Positions 5,947 to 8,237 of a DNA stretch of 8,237 nt are shown here, one piece after another (within the stretch, counting starts at the first letter, position 1; each line of letters starts with the position of its first letter). A program made the position numbers and the translations under genes. The stretch is from Acidobacteriota bacterium (lineage in GTDB: Bacteria; Acidobacteriota; Vicinamibacteria; Vicinamibacterales; CAVVIG01): NCBI GenBank assembly GCA_003222555.1, contig QHWL01000188.1, positions 2,021-10,257 on the forward strand. Direction: 5' to 3'. The notes beneath the pieces are model-generated. The model saw nothing but the letters and a program-made list of their open reading frames with translations. It was not told where the DNA came from and ran no database searches.

Positions 5947-6586
5947 ATGGACCAACTCCCGCGCCGCGCTCGTGCCATGACGCTGCTGTTGGTGCTGCTG
6001 GCGCTGGCGTTCCCGCTCGCGCAGGGGTCGGGTTGGGAGCCCGACATCCGACAGTTCGAGAACCAGGATCGCAGGAACCCGCCGCCAGAGCACGAGATCG
6101 TCTTCGTCGGCAGCTCGAGCATCGTCTTCTGGAACCTCCCGCAGTATTTTCCGAATCTGAAGACGATAGCTGGCCGACTCGGTACGCTACGCCGACCGCA
6201 TCGTCACCCCGTACAAGCCGCGCATCGTCGTGTTGTATGCCGGAGACAACGACATCGCGAGCGGCACCCCGCCCGAGCGGGTCGCGAGCAACTTCGAGCA
6301 GTTCGTGCAGAAGGTGCAGGGGCCGCTCCCTCAGACGCGCATCATTGTCATCTCGATCAAACCCAGCCTCCTGCGCTGGTCGATGTTCGACAAGATGCGA
6401 TCGGCAAACGCGATGATTCGTGCCTATTGCTCGAAACACCCCGGACTCACATATGTGGACGTCGAGCCACTGATGCTCGGCGCCAACGGCAAGCCGAGGC
6501 CGGAGCTGTTCGTCGGGGATGGACTCCACATGACGCCCGCAGGTTACAAGATCTGGACGGCCGCTCTCCTGCCCTACTTGAAGTAG
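5947..6586 (+). pseudogene. SGNH (GDSL-type) hydrolase, frameshifted by loss of block II
   Basis: The ATG at 5947 starts a signal peptide (MDQLPRRARAMTLLLVLL...) and the N-terminus of a secreted SGNH hydrolase, with block I GSSS at about 6109-6120. This frame runs to FPNLKTI (6148-6168) and then becomes non-homologous, ending at TAA 6628-6630. From 6170 a different frame continues the family sequence: LADSVRYADRIVTPYKPRIVV, block III GDND (6242-6253), and block V with Asp 6518-6520 and His 6527-6529, ending at TAG 6584-6586. As I recall the family, an N-R-G-F-G-G-S-like block II lies between these halves; it is absent. A deletion of about 23 nt near 6167-6169 explains both the missing residues and the shift. 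The intact protein would be an exported esterase or lipase-like enzyme of unknown substrate. AAGGG at 5940-5944 is a close Shine-Dalgarno candidate. A TTG at 5911 overlapping the protease stop is an alternative start but adds a long charged leader. Confidence 0.8.
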
Positions 6587-6589
6587 GGC
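6571..6589. repeat. Perfect inverted repeat across the hydrolase stop codon
   Basis: GCCCTACTT (6571-6579) and AAGTAGGGC (6581-6589) are exact reverse complements around one central base. They span the last codons and the TAG of the hydrolase remnant. As RNA it would form about seven pairs with a TTGAA loop. Its last three bases are shared with the next hairpin, so the two stems cannot both form fully. Confidence 0.6.
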
Positions 6590-6607
6590 GGGTCGTGTGG
6601 ACCCGCC
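6587..6607. terminator. Strong hairpin between convergent genes, likely bidirectional terminator
   Basis: GGCGGGTC (6587-6594) and GACCCGCC (6600-6607) form a perfect 8-bp GC-rich stem with a 5-nt GTGTG loop. It fills half of the 40-bp gap between the hydrolase stop (6586) and the minus-strand glycosyltransferase stop (6627). There is no T-run on either side, so it is not a textbook intrinsic terminator. It could act as a transcript-end barrier, or be one copy of a dispersed palindromic repeat. Confidence 0.55.
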
Positions 6608-6626
6608 GGACCGGCACCCCGCCTCC

Positions 6627-8237
6627 CTAACGCGACTGGATCGTCAGACGATCGACGGCCACCGATAGCTGCCGCGAGTCTGCACCGAGGCCGGATTGGG
6701 CAGGCGACACATCTGAGGAAAGAAACAGCTCGAGCTCGTTGACGCCAATCTGCCAGGCCGGAGGCGGCGCCGTAAACGACACGCGACTCCACGCACCAGC
6801 CAGCACCGCAGTCCCAATCGGCACCCCGTTCAGCACGGCGCTCATCTGCTGGGTCGACCCTTCGCTCGGAAGAAACGGCAGGCATTCCAAATCCACCGTT
6901 GCACGCCGCGACGAGCGGCGCGGCACGACGATCGACGCATGGCGTCCCTCAACCCACGCGAACGTCCGTTCGCCCTCCCGTTCGTCGGCGGCAAAACCTG
7001 ACCGGAGAAACGGCCGCGCGGCGGGTGTGCCGACGTCGAGAGTCGAATCGCCCGGAACGATCGCCCACGCCGTCGCGATGACGAGGAGGGACGCGGCGGC
7101 GAGCGTACCAAGCCAGGCGCCGAAGGCGTGGCGTGCGCGTTCGAGCCATGGCGTACCCGCGAGCGCCGCGCAGATGAGCAGCAGGAACACGTCGAAGTAA
7201 ATGTAGGTAACGGGCCAGAGCGTGGTCATGCTGAACGCAAGGAGGGACAGCGCCATCCATGGCAGCGGCGGACGGTCATGACGGAGGGCCCGCCAGCAGG
7301 TCGCATACACCGCGAGCATCACGACGATCTGCACGGCCTCGACCCAGCCAGACAGGCGATTCGACAGGAGGAGCCCGGTGATGCCTATCGTATGCTGCAC
7401 CCATGTTGTCGAAGCCCACACGAACTTTTTCATCACATTCTGATAGCTGCCATAGAGCGCATACGACAGCGCAGGCCCGTCCCAGATCGCAAACGGAAGA
7501 AACGGCAGCACCGCTGCGAGTATCGTCAGCGCCAGTCGGCGGAGTACGTTCGTACGGGTGTGCCGCAACACCGCCATGAGAAACACCGGGACGACCGCGA
7601 TCATCGTCGTCCTCGCCGCCACCAGGAGTCCCATCGCGATTGCCGCGCCGTCCCAGCGGTTGGTCGCGACGAGCCACGCGAAGAGCGCGATGAGCGGCCA
7701 GTAGACGGGCGTGTGGCCGATGGACGCGAAGCGTTCGAGGTCGGGGTTGAAGCAGACGGCCGCAAGCACGCTCATCCATGCCGCGGTCGTGAACCATCGG
7801 CCTCCCGTCGCGTTCGTCACCGCGCCGAGCGCGCACGCAACGGGGACGAAAATCTCACCTACAACGGTGACGAACCTGATGTCCGCCCGCAACAAGAATG
7901 GAACCACGTACGGCGCCCACAACACGGGACCATAAGGCAGCGGCGCGTCCCACGGCACGTGGTAGATCGTGTAGGGATTTTTCCCTTGCAACATCCTTCG
8001 AATGCCCTGCTGCACGACGATGAGCATGTCCGCCCGCTGCGGATCGTTGGGGATCGTCAAAATCTGATGGAGCCATGCGTGAGCGGCGACCACAAGCACG
8101 CAGCCGGCCGCAATCGCCACACCCACTGCGACGGTGTTACTGATATGGGAAGCCGTAGGCGCGCCGCTGTTCGTGGTGTTGGGACGCCACACCAAGACCA
8201 GTCCCAGGTTCACGACTGCCAGCAGGAGAGTAGCGAC
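6627..8237 (-). CDS. GT-C/GT87-like membrane glycosyltransferase with C-terminal beta domain, 5' partial
   Basis: The frame is open to the right edge: eight codons (VATLLLAV) precede the first start candidate, GTG at 8213, and with the following NLGLVLVW they make a hydrophobic helix. The true start is therefore probably outside the window. Residues count from the GTG. About ten membrane helices are visible, for example 27-49, 94-108, 113-133, 142-155, 168-184, 188-217, 224-244, 292-309, 319-352 and 364-387. After the helix at 27-49, a loop with acidic residues (PNDPQRADMLIVVQQGIRRMLQGKNPY) and a P-Y...LPYGPVLWAPY stretch (80-102) resemble GT-C enzymes, which take lipid-phosphate sugars and act on the outer face of the membrane. 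A soluble beta-rich domain (about 398-528) follows the last helix, with VEGRHASIVVPRRS, VDLECLPFLPSEG and SAVLNGVPIGTAVLAGAWSRVSF. It looks like a jelly-roll or carbohydrate-binding-like fold. Donor and acceptor cannot be read from the sequence. Confidence 0.75.
   Translation of the reverse strand, partial: VATLLLAVVNLGLVLVWRPNTTNSGAPTASHISNTVAVGVAIAAGCVLVVAAHAWLHQILTIPNDPQRADMLIVVQQGIRRMLQGKNPYTIYHVPWDAPLPYGPVLWAPYVVPFLLRADIRFVTVVGEIFVPVACALGAVTNATGGRWFTTAAWMSVLAAVCFNPDLERFASIGHTPVYWPLIALFAWLVATNRWDGAAIAMGLLVAARTTMIAVVPVFLMAVLRHTRTNVLRRLALTILAAVLPFLPFAIWDGPALSYALYGSYQNVMKKFVWASTTWVQHTIGITGLLLSNRLSGWVEAVQIVVMLAVYATCWRALRHDRPPLPWMALSLLAFSMTTLWPVTYIYFDVFLLLICAALAGTPWLERARHAFGAWLGTLAAASLLVIATAWAIVPGDSTLDVGTPAARPFLRSGFAADEREGERTFAWVEGRHASIVVPRRSSRRATVDLECLPFLPSEGSTQQMSAVLNGVPIGTAVLAGAWSRVSFTAPPPAWQIGVNELELFLSSDVSPAQSGLGADSRQLSVAVDRLTIQSR

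Noticed and set aside
6160..6175. Programmed ribosomal frameshift in the SGNH hydrolase gene
   Set aside because: No slippery heptamer is visible, the second frame has a stop (TAG 6167-6169) at the junction, and conserved block II residues are absent. A deletion fits better.
7276..7836. A 186-residue minus-strand frame inside the glycosyltransferase gene
   Set aside because: It overlaps a hydrophobic, multi-helix frame on the same strand and reads as Arg/Gly-rich shadow sequence.

Overview
The window is GC-rich bacterial DNA with tightly packed genes on both strands. The gene mix suggests a soil or environmental Acidobacteriota genome, perhaps Vicinamibacteria: a kinase-like PEGA protein, a secreted TPR/TonB_C protein, an LVIVD-repeat exported protein, a signal-less HtrA-type protease, an SGNH hydrolase and a GT-C membrane glycosyltransferase with a C-terminal beta domain. 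That placement is inferred from recalled protein style and is not proven. No rRNA, tRNA, CRISPR array, insertion sequence or phage gene is visible.

Region 1 (1-3136, + strand) is a translationally coupled pair. The first gene enters from the left edge. It encodes a degenerate kinase-like domain, a long proline-rich linker with internal repeats, one membrane helix and four PEGA-type beta domains. Its stop overlaps the ATG of a signal-peptide protein with TPR-like helices, a proline-rich spacer and a TonB C-terminal domain. Together they look like an envelope-spanning module.

Region 2 (3137-4966) holds an LVIVD-repeat secreted protein on the minus strand, convergent with region 1. A consensus TATAAT box and a Shine-Dalgarno site fix its start at 4651. 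Its roughly 87-nt leader contains an inverted repeat. The 315-bp divergent gap to the next gene holds this promoter and leader.

Region 3 (4967-6586, + strand) has a complete HtrA/Deg-type serine protease with one PDZ domain and no visible export signal. An SGNH (GDSL-type) hydrolase gene follows 32 bp later. It is broken: the stretch encoding family block II is missing and the reading frame shifts there, while blocks I, III and V remain.

Region 4 (6587-8237, - strand) is a GT-C/GT87-like polytopic membrane protein with a C-terminal beta-rich domain. Its 5' end runs off the right edge. A perfect 8-bp-stem hairpin lies in the 40-bp convergent gap between it and the broken hydrolase gene.
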